A stretch of DNA of 64,000 bases from Adineta vaga (lineage: Eukaryota > Rotifera). This document shows positions 21,831-34,000 of the stretch, one piece after another. Under the pieces are notes generated by a model that did not search any database, was not told where the DNA came from, and worked only from the letters and a program-made list of their open reading frames with translations. A program made the translations under genes and the position numbers. The DNA is taken from contig CP075494.1 of NCBI GenBank assembly GCA_021613535.1, forward strand, positions 7,068,001 to 7,132,000, given 5' to 3'. Position 1 is the stretch's first letter. The number at the start of each line of letters is the position of its first letter.

Positions 21831-23402
21831 TTAAACCATATCTTTTGGATTCACGTATGTGTTAAATTCTTCTTCGGTCAGATATCCAAGAGCTAATGCC
21901 GATTCACGTAATGTTGTTCCTTCTTTATGTGCTTTCTTAGCAATTGCTGCTGCTTTATCATATCCAATATGTGGATTCAAGGCAGTCACTAAATAGAATT
22001 CAATCGATTAAAAAAGAAAGAACACATAATTTATTAGTATGGGTTTACCTAACATCAATGATTCTCGCATATATCGTGATAATACTGCAGTATTTGGTAG
22101 AATACCAACAACACAATGTTCAGTAAATGAATTACAAACATCAGCAAGAATTCGAATCGAATGAAGAACATTTCGAATAATCAATGGTTTAAATACATTC
22201 AATTCAAAATGTCCCATTGAACCACCCACTGTTACAGCAACATGATTACCCATAACTTGTGCAGCAACCATTGTCATTGCTTCACATTGTGTAGGATTAA
22301 CTTTACCAGGCATAATTGAACTACCAGGTTCGTTTTCTGGTAAGATCAATTCGCCTATTCCACATCGTGGTCCCGAACCCAAAAGACGAATATCATTGGC
22401 AATTTTCACTTTAAATGAAAAAAAGATGTGATTGGAAAACTAAGAATTGTTCTTCTTACTTAAACTAACAGCTACCGTATTCAATGCACCACTCACTTCT
22501 ACCATTGTATCATGTGTAGCTAATGCTTCAAATTTATTTGGTGCATCAACAAATGGTAATTGAGTAAGTTCATTCAATGTTTGTGCAACAAATTTTCCGA
22601 AACCTTTTGGTGTATTGATACCAGTTCCAACTGCTGTACCACCGATCGCTAATTGATATAAACGGCGTTCGCATGTCTGTAATCGTTCAATACCCATTGC
22701 TACTTGATGTGTATAACCAGAAAATTCTTGTCCAAGTGTCATTGGTACAGCATCTTGTAAATGTGTTCGACCAATTTTATAGATCGATGCAAATTCTTCC
22801 GATTTCTTTTTCAATTCTTCATGAAGATACTTTAATGCTGGATACAATCGACGATTTAATTCTAATGCAACAGCAACATGCATTGCTGTTGGAAATGTAT
22901 CATTTGAACTTTGACTTTTATTGACATGATCATTGGGATGAACAGGTGTTTTACTTCCCATCGATCCACCAAGAATTTGTATTGCTCGATTAGAAATCAC
23001 TTCATTCACATTCATATTTGTTTGTGTACCTGATCCTGTTTGCCAAATACTTAATGGAAAATGATCATTGAATTTTCCAGCAATGATCTCATCACATGCT
23101 TGACATATAGCATCTGAGAGTTTTGTATCGAGATTAAATTGTTTGTTGACAATTGCACATGATTTTTTTAATAAACCAAATGCTTCAATTAATGGAAGAG
23201 GCATTCGATCTAAGAGGGAAAAAAAACAATTTGTGATCGATCAATTCGTTGAAAACAATTTACCAGTCGGTAATCCAATGTTAAAGTAAATCATTGAACG
23301 AGCTGTTTGAGCACCATAATAACATTCGGCTGGAACTTTAATTGGACCGAATGTATCTGTTTCTGTTCGAGTTTCACCTTTTGATTCCGAAATTTGTTGC
23401 AT
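21831..23402 (-). CDS. FH: Fumarate hydratase (class II fumarase)
   Basis: Four coding exons encode a protein of about 470 residues that interconverts fumarate and malate. It opens with [27 protein letters not shown], the standard class II start. It then has [17 protein letters not shown], the [10 protein letters not shown] loop, and the fumarase signature [11 protein letters not shown] (about 22296-22328). The C-terminus [16 protein letters not shown] is complete. The only ATG in frame is 23402, two bases after a TATAG acceptor. An upstream noncoding exon (about 23475-23545) has no in-frame ATG, so no mitochondrial presequence is visible here. The enzyme may be cytosolic, or its presequence may lie in an exon I could not find. 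Confidence 0.93.
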
Positions 23403-25246
23403 ATCTATAATATAATGATAGTAAATGATGTATTTTTACTTTTCTATTTCTTATTATAGATGAGTCATGGATATATTTACCTAACCGTTGATAAATTGTG
23501 ATCAAAGGTGGCAGCAAATATCAATCTAAATTTATGACCTTTGTCATACCGTAAGAAAAGAAGATGAAGACATTTATTAATTACAAATCGAATCGATCGA
23601 CCGATTCAATGAACAACTGAATATTTTTAAATCTGACATGTGATGACTAAAAACCAAAAGGATTATTGCTTTTCCATATGAATTAATTCAATTTTCATTT
23701 TTCTGAGATGATTCTGAATGCTGACGTCCTTCTATTCTAGTCATTATATAACACGGTTTCTAATATTATTTTACTCTGTAAGATGGTTTCAATTAAATGA
23801 ACTTCTATATATTCTGTGAAAAGATTGAATCAATAACATCTTTAATGCGAGTGTAACTTAGAGTGCAAAAAAAAACTGTTATTTACACATGATATAATTA
23901 TCTCTATATTATACAAGTAACGCTCATCTTTTAGATTCGCGAACCCTTTTCTGAAAGAATTATACTGATGAACAAAGTACTCATATTCTTTCGTTCTGTC
24001 ACTCTAGGTAATCTAGTATGAAACTTAAACAGTTGTATTAATCGATATTGTCAACTTACTGAAAATGTCAAGTAAACTGTCAAGTTAGGAACCACGTATT
24101 GAAGATTACATCTTTAGATGAACATAGAAACAGAATAATCACTACTATTCCGTAGAAATTATCAATGAAATATTGCAAAACAGTTTAATAGTGTCAAGAT
24201 AGATTTAAATAAAACCAGTAATATTTTTAAAGCAAAAACTATACTTAAAACGGTATATTGTTTTACTCATATTCTCACGTAGATATTCAGTGTCAACTCA
24301 TAAATCTAACAGAGTTCCAAAATAACTCAAAATATACTCGATTTGGATTGTTCACGGGAATGGCTAGTCATTCCAATCGATACTTATGCTTGTTCTTCCT
24401 TGAGTTTTAATAATACCAAGTGTATAATCAACTGTTCTTGTTTTTTATATAGTTATATTCTTAATACGGCTTACTGGAGTGATGATTGACATACTTCTAT
24501 ATAGTATAAATTTGATTTATACTTTACTAACAACTACAGATGTGACAGATACAAATCGAATGATGAATGAAAGTTATGCCACAACAGTTGTAACACTTGT
24601 AATTTATTTATATTATGGTGTAAGCTGATTTATTCGATTGATGCATATGTGTATTTCTGAACAGACTTTTTTTGATGTAGCGAAGTTGTCATATGTTTTT
24701 GATATGATCAAGTCATTTTCGTCGAACAGTCAAAGAGAAAGTGTAATTTTGTCGAAGATCTCATCAAATCAATCCATTTCCACAAACCCAAATTTTCTTT
24801 TCTTTTGATGTTTATATTTAGTAGCGCTGTAATGAGAGTTTCTATATCTATTGTGTGTAATAATATCAAGTTTCATATGAAAAATAAATAATTATTGATG
24901 TATTTTCTTTTTGGATTTTGTCGCTAATACAATTATTAATTTGATGATTACAGTATTTGATTCAATAAGACTTATTGAAATGGCTAGAATTAAGCAATAT
25001 CGTGTCAAACGTTAAACTCGAATTCAATTTGAAACAGATGCCTTCAGTTGAGTCATTCCATGGAAACGTTTAAATTAAAACTTTTCAATTCAATTTTCCA
25101 AAGAAAACTTTCAGTATTGTTAGACGAAACTGACCGGGCTACACAAATATCAAAAAAGATAATTAGAAATTAAACAAATTTGTCGCCTATTATAAACGCT
25201 CCACAACATATATACATCTATCTATATATATGTCGATGTTTGTTGT
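23403..25246. other. Intergenic region with 5' exon of fumarase
   Basis: AT-rich spacer. The segment at about 23475-23545 is probably a 5' untranslated exon of fumarase, since it ends at a GTAAAT donor and is duplicated further downstream. A receptor-like remnant lies at 24450-24745 (listed separately). Nothing else was recognised. Confidence 0.45.
24450..24745 (+). pseudogene. Possible GPCR remnant (TM6-TM7-like)
   Basis: An acceptor-like TATATAG is followed by a hydrophobic run (IVIFLIRLTGVMIDILL) and a second one ending LVIYLYYG. The GTAAGC donor at about 24619 pairs in phase 0 with a TGTAG acceptor (about 24680). The next exon reads SCHMFLI, then an in-frame TGA, then SSHFRRTVKEKV. The order resembles the end of a class A receptor (TM6, TM7 and a basic cytoplasmic start), but with a stop in the middle and no upstream helices. 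It may be chance. Confidence 0.3.
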
Positions 25247-25462
25247 CGGATTAGCTTTACCAGGCATAATTGAACTACCAGGTTCATTTTCTGGTAAGAT
25301 CAATTCACCTATTCCACATCGTGGTCTCGAACCCAAAAGACGAATATCATTGGCAATTTTCACTTTAAATGAAAAAAGATGTGATTGATGTATTTACCTA
25401 ACCGTTTATTAATTGAGATAAGAGGTGGCAGCAAATATTAATCTAAAATTGAGACCTTTACC
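25247..25462 (-). pseudogene. Rearranged fumarase fragment
   Basis: Bases 25247-25387 copy part of a fumarase coding exon with its intron start (22293-22434), differing at only a few positions and one A. Bases 25388-25462 copy the fumarase 5' exon region (23473-23542) but with clearly more differences. The two parts are joined directly, so the exons between them are lost. It cannot encode fumarase. It sits about 1.8 kb upstream of the intact gene, in the same orientation. Confidence 0.85.
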
Positions 25463-25669
25463 GTATAGTGAAAAACAAAACTGCGAAGCTACTTCGAACA
25501 ATCGTACATAACATCAAGAATGGAATCTATCGATATTAGAGAAGAAAAGCTTTACAAGTTCATATTCTCTTAATAAAAAAGAAACATAGAAGAATTCTAT
25601 GCGATTGGATAATTGATCTAATCTTTTATTAAAATAAAAACAAAACTTTCGAATGACTTTCACATTGTT

Positions 25670-27405
25670 TCAATGTTCACATAGTGAAAATGGTCTTTCA
25701 AACAATAAGTGATTATTTTGTGAAATAAAATATTTTCTTTCATCCATCAATTTCTTACGATGTTCTTTTGCTTGATTCATAGTCATAGGAAAATCAACAT
25801 AATTCATTATTTTATCAACAACGACAGATGGTAAGTCATCAAATGGAGGTATGAATCGTATGAGATCAGTATACCAATGAGATTGTTGTGGTGGAACATG
25901 AGCTGTAGATAATATTCGAAGAGATGGATCAACCAAGAAAAATACTAATATTTTACGTTCACCGAATTGATCTGGCTCGTTCAGTTGAAATGGTGCAACA
26001 CGATGTTGATAAATATTTGGAAATGCAATACAGCGATCTTCTTTAGTAATTATACTACCCAATGATTGATTTAATGGTGTATCATCAACTAAACCATAAA
26101 CAGTTTCTACACCTCGTCTATCATCTTGTTCATAATCAGGATCACGTATTACAGTTCGAAATTGTAAATCGGATTGTGTTAAATTAGAACTGGAATAATA
26201 ATAGATACCAGTTGCAACAATATGTTCATTTTCCATTCCTTCAACATGCCAAACACCACCGGGATATTTTGGATTTTCAGGTGTTAATATAATATTAGCT
26301 AATTTAACAATTACTTGAAGTTTTCTTCCTCGTAAATCAATAGTTGAAGTTAATGGTGATGGCATTTGAAATTCATTAACATCAGGCATTATAATTGGTT
26401 TAGTATTACGATCATCATCGTCATCGTCCTCATATTCATCATCATTATCATCAACTTCATTATCATTATTATTAACTGGTTTTGAGTTATCGTACCATTC
26501 ATAAGGATTTACTTTAATTCGATTCGGTTTATTCTGACCATGAATTAAATCAGTTAAAACTTTGTTAAATAAAGGAATGAAACGTTGAAATATTTGTTCA
26601 ATTAATCGATATAACTTCTCATGTTTAATCGGATGTAAATTATTGATATAGGACTCAATCTTCACTTGACCATCATTTGAAACATGAAATTCAGCTGGTA
26701 ACCACTGATAAGTATTGGATCGCGTATAATCAGCTGATTTCTCTTTTTGTCTTTCTTCTGGAAGTAATTTTTTAAAGCTAACATCAACCATTGTACCTTT
26801 GCCAATATTTTGTAGAGCATTGTTCACATTGATCGTCTGATTTGTATCATTTATAACTCTTGATATTTGATTAACAAAACAAAATAATGAAGGATGAACT
26901 AAATCTAATACTTGATTATTTGTACCAGGATGCCAATCTTGTTCTTTCTCTGGTATATTTTCTAAGATTTTGACGTTTTCAATCAATAAATTTTTCATAT
27001 CATCAGATATCAATGCATCACTTTGCCATACACCATCAACAGTTGACATTTCCATAGATCCATCTCGTATTGAATCGTAATATTCTAATTCAGCGAGAAC
27101 ATAATCAATTTGTTTCTCCGTTAGATGACTTTGTTCCAAAGCTTCTTGTTTCCATTTGTTACGTATTGTTTCATTTTTCATTTTTTCATACCACTTTAAT
27201 TTCGATCGAATACAACCACTCAATTTTACAAGATTTAATTCAATTAATGTTTTTGGTTCTAATCCTTCGCCATAATAACCTGCATAAAATGGATGAGGAA
27301 ATTCTTTTAGATCACTATTTTCACTTGTAAGATTGATTTCTAATGGTGTTTGTATGGTTCCATTGACATGTTTTGTCGTTGGTGTGAATGATTTTCTGAC
27401 TTATC
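25670..27405 (-). CDS. DUF4246-family protein (fungal-like)
   Basis: A long intron-free frame of about 578 residues. It matches the DUF4246 family: an N-terminal FPHPFYAGYYGEGLEPKTLIELN, a helical KWYEKMKNETIRNKWKQEAL, HPSLFCFVN, and a middle NPYEWYDNS. A C-terminal jelly-roll-like stretch carries GGVWHVEGMENEHIVATGIYYYSS and CIAFPNIYQHRVAPFQL, which hold His/Glu/His residues reminiscent of 2-oxoglutarate-dependent oxygenases. An Asp-rich spacer (about 26395-26470) interrupts it. As I recall, the family is mostly fungal and its reaction is not established. The frame is open upstream to about 27405 without an ATG, so the first exon is not resolved. Lack of introns among intron-rich neighbours supports acquisition from outside the animal line. 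Confidence 0.75.
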
Positions 27406-28024
27406 AGATAGATTGTATTGTGTCTATAAATTGCTATTATCTAAAATGTAAAGAAGTGTACTCAGTATAAATATGAAAAGCTGAGCCTTTTGTTTAGGGT
27501 TGAGATTTTGATATTAGAAGTATTTGTGATTCGAAATGAAAATGAAAAGATCGTAAATTATGCAGATCTTAATCATTTGTAAGAGCTCACGCCAATCAGA
27601 AGGAATATAGAGGAAAGAAGAGGGCGATACAGGACTGAACGGTAGAATATGTTTAGCAGGTTTTCGCATAGGAAATAGAAATACTTAAAATCATATCTTT
27701 GTTACCCGATGCCAGAACTATATGAAAAAAGTCAACAGTATCGAACATCTAAATGACAATGAAATTTTTTTATACCTAACTTAGTATACAGATACATATA
27801 TCAGGATCTCTAAGACATAGATAACAAGACTGCGGTATTTTCTAAAGCATTTGGATCTTTACATTTGTTTGTATGATATCAACACCTTCACTCTCAATCT
27901 CAAGATCTTGAACAAAAAAGATAATCGAAACAAAACAGAAATACATTTTCAATACTTTATTTAAAAAAATAGTTAGAACTATAAAGAAAACTAGTATACA
28001 CATAGGTGATAATTTTTGAAAAAA
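27406..28024. other. Intergenic region
   Basis: Spacer between the DUF4246 gene 5' end and the 3' end of the giant SecA-like locus. A TTTATT (AATAAA on the minus strand) at 27957-27962 is a good polyadenylation signal for that locus. The first exon of the DUF4246 gene may also be here. Confidence 0.45.
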
Positions 28025-31000
28025 TCAGTTTAGTTCACCGTTGGATAGGTTCAACCTTCTTGAATCTCCTGGACCTTTGAAGCTGAGATAAGGATTACCC
28101 CTTTTCTTTAAAAGTTCGTCATAAACAAATTTCCTCCGTGCATTATTCAGATCTCTGTTCCAAACACTTCTTCCTCTCTCTCGTATATCCATTGCAGATA
28201 TTTTTTCCAACATGTTTGATGTTGGATTCTCGCCAACAAATACGTTACCATGACGTTTTGATATTAGTGCTTTATCAATTTCGCTTCCAAAGTTTGGGTC
28301 ATCAGGTGCAACATGATCTGGATCATTCGTACGTATCTTACCATCAGGACCAGGAATGACAATATTTGGATTCCACACTAATGATTGCCGTAAAATATAT
28401 ATGTCCTTTGCTTTATTATGTCGTGTCACATCTCGATCTCGTCGTGTTTCGCGCATTTCATCCAGTATGTATTTTTTATTCATCAGATTGCGACGATCAT
28501 TCAAATAGTTTTCCATTTTAGTTTTGAATTCTTCGTCACTCAATAATTTGGTGTCGTCTTGTATTCCATCAACAATCGTTTGCCATTTCACTATATGATG
28601 CCAGCTTAACACTAATTCATTCTCTCCATCTATTCCTTTAAGTTTCGTTTGACGATTAAATTTTTCTGGTCGGTCTTTATTAGTTTTCTTTTTTTCAATC
28701 CAGTCTCTTATACTTTTGACGTCGTCAGCACTTAATTCTAAATTTTTATTTTCAGGATTTTGACGAAGACCAGTTAAACTATCATAATGGGCTCGTATAT
28801 TAGTTCGATTTGTCCACTGAAATTCATCCAATAATTTTGGGTCATTTTTCATTGCCAAAGAAACATTTTCTCGAAGATCTTTAACAACCTTTTCATCATC
28901 AAGAATCTTTCTTGCATCTTCAAATGATTCACCTTGAGACATTGCATTAGCAACTAATACAACATTATAGTAACAATCGTTTTTATTTTGACTATTCGTA
29001 TCGATACTAATAGATTTACCATTGACTAATAATTCTGCATGTTTTGTACCATCGCCATTATCTTTAATAATAAAATTAATATCTGAACCATCTTCTCGTC
29101 TTAAAGTACACTGTTGTTCACCATTGGTAACTTCATCTTTTGTTACTTCACATCCTAATACTGTATCAATCTTTTTCTGTTCATGTATACCTGCTGGTTT
29201 ATCACCTCGAACACTTTCATAATATTCTTTTGATGATGGTCTTTGCACATAAATTTGACCATCTTTACCATAAAATACTGTCACTGCATCGCCATATAAT
29301 TCAATCATTTTTTCTAGATTTTCACCACCACCATTTGCTGGACAAACATCTTTAAGATCAATATTCAATTTTGTTATATCAATAGGTCTTGCTTCAGCTA
29401 CGTAAATAGCTAAATTGTCTGCATATCTCGTTTTCGTATCTAATGGATTTGAAGCGGCATGAATTAATTCAAATGTATTTGCTAATCGTTCGACACGATC
29501 CGTACCAGCAACAGATTCAATACCTCGACTGATCATCATGTTTGAAGCATAATTAAGAACTGGTGCAAGAATTCCACTTTTAAGTTTTTGATTAAAGTTT
29601 TCCATCAAACAACTGGATATTTGATCAAATTTTTCCTTTTGGTATTTATCAAAACAATTTTTATTCGCTTCTGTCAATTTATATTCTTGACATGTATTTT
29701 TCCAGCTTTTTCTCGCATCTTTCAAATCATTAACTAGACTATTGATAAAATTACTTATCATACCAATGATATCTTTGATACTAATACCTAAGCCAACTAG
29801 TGTTGGAGCACGTGATATAAGCATATTTATGATTGTGCCTTTCATACCACTGACATCTGCTAATGCTTTTCCTAAACCTTGAATTACAGGACCACATCGA
29901 CGTGTAAAATTTTTAAAAGCACCATCTTCTGAGACGTTTTGTAATTTACGATTAATACAATCGTCAATAATTCCTATTGAATCTTTTCCTTCAGTTACAC
30001 GAAAGATTTCTAACATTTCAGTTTCAAGTATATTCCATGAGCCTTTGAGTGAAGCAGCGATTTTATCACGTAATTCACTTTCATAAGTATCTGATAATGT
30101 ATCAAGCATCTTACCAATACCCATCGATGCTAATTCAGCTAAACCAGTTTGAACTAATGTTTTTGCTATTTCTTTTCCAACATATTTACTAATATTTGCC
30201 GTTGTATGTAATGCAGCTGCAGCAGTATGTAGTTTTTGTGCACCTGTTAATTGTTGAAAAGCCCATGCTTTCTTCAAACTTTTTAATCGTTTCGCATTTT
30301 TCAAATAAGATACTCCAACAAAAACAACGGCAGTTATTGCACTCGTTTTCATACTTTGTTTTTTATGTTGCCAATATTTTTCCCAACTGAATTCACCAGA
30401 CATGGCACAACTTATACCAAATAGAATATCATCACATCCCGTACTAATCAAAAATTCACCAATCAATTGTCCAGCAAACGGTATAAATGCTTTTGCTAAA
30501 ACACCAGCTGTAACTTGAATAACACCCAATGCAATAACAGCAGCAATTTCATACCATTGTGGTGGATCTTTCTTTTCTTGCAAATGAAATATAACATCAA
30601 ATGCTAAGTCAATAAATTCATCAAGTGCTTCTGGTACATGTTTTTTATTATCAAGAAAACAATTCGTTTTGATTTGAAGATAACTTGTGATTGTTTTATC
30701 ATCAGGCATTTTCTTTAAATCACCAATTGTTTGATCAATAATATTGAAAACGGTTCTCACAGCTTCTTCTAATTCTTCTTTCTTGTCTATCGGTAATTCA
30801 AAGTCGAGAAATGATTTAATTTCTTTTTCAATAACTTTTCTTTGTTCGTCAACTTCTTTTGAAGTAGTTAAACGAATATTAATTCGTGGTTGTTTGATTA
30901 GCGGAGTACTTTGTAGATAATTCCATAAGTAATTTATTGCTTCTTCTTCTGTTTTATGCAAATTAAAATCATTTGTATAGATACTTTCTTTTAATGTAAT

Positions 31001-34000
31001 ATAAGAATCACCATTATCGAGATCTTCTTGAGCAATAATCATCTTTAAGAAACTTTGTCGAAGTATTGTATCAAATTTTTCAAAATCATCTGTATAATGA
31101 CGTTCAAAATCGTACAAATTGAAATATTTATATTCGTTATTGTTGGTTTTCATTATTTTATGTTTTTGAATTCTAAATTGATTGACTTCTTCAAAACATT
31201 GATGTTTTTCTAAAAATTTGTCGAATATCTTCCATTGACATTCTGTAACATTCGTTGCTTTTTTTAATGTAAGGAAAGTATTTATTTTCGATAAAATCTC
31301 AGTTTTCGTACCTAGGACTGTTCTCTCTTTAACAACGTTTCCAGCCCAGTCAAATAAAATGCTTTTTATCGGTAACAATTCATCAGAAAAACATTCTTTC
31401 TCTAATTTTTCTTGATCGAAATTGTGAATTAGATATAACTGATCTCCAGATGCATTGATAATTTGGGTAATAAAACCATCCTTTTTGAGTTTTTTTATCA
31501 CACTTTCTAAATACGGTATGAATATCTTCTTCTCCATAATTGCCTTTTGGAACACTTTTTCATTGAATTCACTCAAATCATTGCTATGTCTCTCTTTCCA
31601 TTTCTCTTGTAGATAATTCATGAAAGCATCTTTTGTTTCTTGGTTATTAAATATTGATGGTAAATCAAGTGATTCTATTGGTTTTTTCGTAATTCGTGAT
31701 GGTTTAATAAATTCTTTCTGTTTCAATTCATTGAATAATTGTTCAGCTTTCTTTTCATCAGAAAGATATTTATTTCCTGTCAAATCTTTCGAATCAATTG
31801 ACGAACCAATAGCATTGATAACTGTTCCAGAAAATATATTCCATATCGTTGATTTCTCTTTCACTTGCTTATCATATTCATTTCCATAATTAGCCAAACC
31901 TAATTTACGATTTTTTTCTCCTATTTCAACTGCAACTTGTGTAGCATTGGTTAAAAATTGAAATTCCTTTTCAAGTGATTGTTTCACACAAAGTAAACTA
32001 CGTTTAAATTCATGTTTACTTTCAAGACCTCTGAAATAATTGATATTTTGACGACATGAACTTGTATAATAATTAGTTGATGCGTAAAAACGATCCAAAC
32101 CAGCTTCTTGATAACATATCAATGCTTTCGACCAATTTTCACTATCTCGATAATATTTACCTAGTTTAATTAATTCACTTGGTTCAATAATTAGTTTTTG
32201 AAAATCATTTGCTTCGATATCATTTTCAATAGTTAATTGAAATTCATTGAATTTTTCAATGATTTTCTTTTTACCAATGACATTTATCATATTGATAGAT
32301 TCAGTCATAGAATCTAACCAAAATGCCCATCGATTTTTTAAACTATTCATTTGAAATTGTTTATATAGATAACCATGATATCGAATACTATTATCATTGG
32401 ATAATTTATTTTCAATTTTCTGATATAATTTTGTGAAACCAAGACAAGATAATTGATCATCATCATTATCATCAGTAAATCCTTGTAATAAATCTTCTTC
32501 AATTTGTATTTTAGGTAAATCATTGATGAGAAAAGCTTCTAATCTTTCTTTTTCTTGTTGATTTCGTAATTGTTTTAATGTTTCAATTGTCAAACCATAT
32601 TGACTGATGATTATATATTCTCCCGTACCTTTATTACCTTTTCGAGCTGTTCGACCGAATGCTTGCATTTCAATTCGAATATTTGTTGGTAAGTAAGTCG
32701 TAATGACATGTAAACCACCATTTGCTTCTAGTTTATCTGATGTTTCTAAATCAGTACCTCGACCAGCTAAATTTGTTGCGATAATAATATCACCAGGATT
32801 CATTTGATCAATATGAAAATCTTCATACGCACTTTTATAATCTTTAACATTGGGATATGAACTTGATAGATATTCTTTTAAGACTAAAACACTTTTTACA
32901 TTTTCACAAATAATTAAAACAGCTCGTCGTCGATCCTTAGTTCCTAATTTCGTTTTAATTTCTCTATCTAATGCATTTTGAATACTTTCAAGCCAAGTAT
33001 TTTGACCTGTTGTTACATTTCCTTTCAATTCTCGAAACAATTCTTGTTTAAATCTTGGTAATTCAAAAAATCGAAGTTGATATACTTTATCCAATAGAAA
33101 TTGTTCATCACTTGAACCTAAAGAACCCGTTAAACCAATAATATGATTTTTATATCGTTTAAAAAATGACATATTTGATATAAATACAGCTTTCAATGAT
33201 TCCGGTGTTAATCTTCTCATATGTTTTAATTGTAAAAATTGATGTACACCATTACTCCATCGCGTTGATAATTGTTCTGTACCTGTATCTTTATCCATGA
33301 CAGTTATTTGAACTTCTGATTTCGATGATTTATCTGATTTATCTCGCGATACAATATATGTATCATTGGGAATCATATCTCGAACATGAAATGCACTTCG
33401 AATCCAAGTAATCATTCGTCTTTTAATAAATGATCGTATATTTATATAATCACAATTATGTGAATCATATTCAGGTATTTCAATATTTTTCTCATTGATT
33501 TGTTCAAGAATCATATTCGATACTTCACCAATTAAAGTATCATCAATCATATGACCACGTATAGCATCAAACATTGGTTGATTAATCGTTTGCCAAATTG
33601 AAATAAATATTCTTTCTAATGATTTTAATGTATCAATATTATGTGATAAATAAAGTACCATATTTGCTTTATCTAATAACATACTATCAACTTCATCAAT
33701 AATAACACTAGATATACTGTTCTTCGATAATCGTTGACCAATAATATTTTGATTGGGATCATTTTTATTGAATTCAGTTAATGAAATATCTCGTTCAAAA
33801 CATGAACATTCACCATAAATGACATCAACGGGTCCCTTCAAGTTATAATATCTTAATTTTCGAATTTCTTCTACTGTTTGTTTTCCATCGCCTTGTTCAC
33901 AAAACACATCACAATTATTAGAAACCTGTAATCCAAACATGAAGAAAAATGGTTCAAATTCTTTTGCATCTCGAATAGCTAAAACACTTGAACTTGTAAT

